64,000 nt of DNA. It comes from Glutamicibacter sp. B1 (GTDB taxonomy: Bacteria; Actinomycetota; Actinomycetes; Actinomycetales; Micrococcaceae). Every line of letters begins with the position of its first letter. Positions within the stretch are counted from its first letter, which is position 1. The notes under the pieces are model-generated. The model was given only the letters and a program-made list of their open reading frames with translations, was not told the origin of the DNA and made no database searches. The position numbers and the translations under genes are program-made. Below are positions 60,520 to 64,000 of this stretch, one piece after another. The stretch lies in assembly GCF_039602135.1 (NCBI RefSeq), contig NZ_CP125942.1:124001-188000 (forward strand), given 5' to 3'.

Positions 60520-64000
<3,481 letters not shown>

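Overview
The window comes from a high-GC Gram-positive bacterium, most likely a member of the Micrococcaceae close to Arthrobacter or Glutamicibacter. The evidence is the actinobacterial 23S and 16S rRNA with the extra helix-54 insertion in 23S, Lsr2, the radA-disA pair, a free-standing GNAT-type amino-acid N-acetyltransferase, DUF1206, FUSC and DUF222/HNH proteins, and coding DNA of roughly 60% GC. No species can be named from the sequence alone. There are no phage, conjugation, transposase or CRISPR genes. This is ordinary chromosome bracketed by two co-oriented rRNA operons.

Layout. 1-3.9 kb: the end of one rRNA operon (ITS, 23S, 5S, terminator). 4-12.8 kb: M13 peptidase, lysS, a 55-residue membrane microprotein, lsr2, clpC (frameshifted as read), and two poorly known proteins. 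13-22.3 kb, mostly minus strand: AraC/VOC/DUF1801 cassette with an MFS carrier, N-acetyltransferase, DUF1206, mutY, disA, radA, FUSC. 22.3-29.1 kb: phosphate region with a PHO-box-like promoter, pstSCAB, a membrane-protein/XRE pair, and a PiT permease with its DUF47 partner. 29.4-36.5 kb: MFS carrier, hypothetical protein, tRNA-Lys, dienelactone hydrolase, an ABC-F ATPase with an attenuation-type leader, menG, and an ArsR/AHSA1 pair. 36.7-41.8 kb: acetaldehyde/ethanol module (GAF regulator, exaC, adhP, DUF779) and a pyrimidine-dimer glycosylase. 41.8-54.1 kb: TetR/DUF308, GntR with a D-lactate-dehydrogenase-like FAD/Fe-S enzyme, CN-hydrolase, DUF222/HNH gene, and PucR/APC permease/amine oxidase. 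54.1-60 kb: AT-richer gap with a structured RNA candidate, rtcB, a TPP enzyme, a degenerate secreted EEP-fold protein and an EcsC-like protein. 60-64 kb: promoters, leader, 16S, ITS and the 5' part of 23S of a second rRNA operon.

How genes work together. pstSCAB (high affinity) and PiT/DUF47 (low affinity) give two phosphate uptake routes. exaC, adhP and DUF779 lie downstream of a GAF/winged-helix regulator and follow a cluster of TGCAAC half-sites, fitting aldehyde-induced two-carbon catabolism. radA-disA links DNA integrity to c-di-AMP. PucR, permease and amine oxidase look like an amino-acid or amine uptake and oxidation unit.

The most interesting unexplained items are a 25-codon upstream ORF plus a Shine-Dalgarno-sequestering hairpin before the ABC-F gene, a promoter-to-terminator structured RNA candidate before rtcB, the TGCAAC operator cluster and nested stem-loop in the exaC/adhP locus, and the long leader hairpin of lsr2. 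Several genes appear to be leaderless. Two data-quality cautions apply: clpC carries one extra C, and the last ~430 bases contain five single-base losses relative to the first 23S copy.
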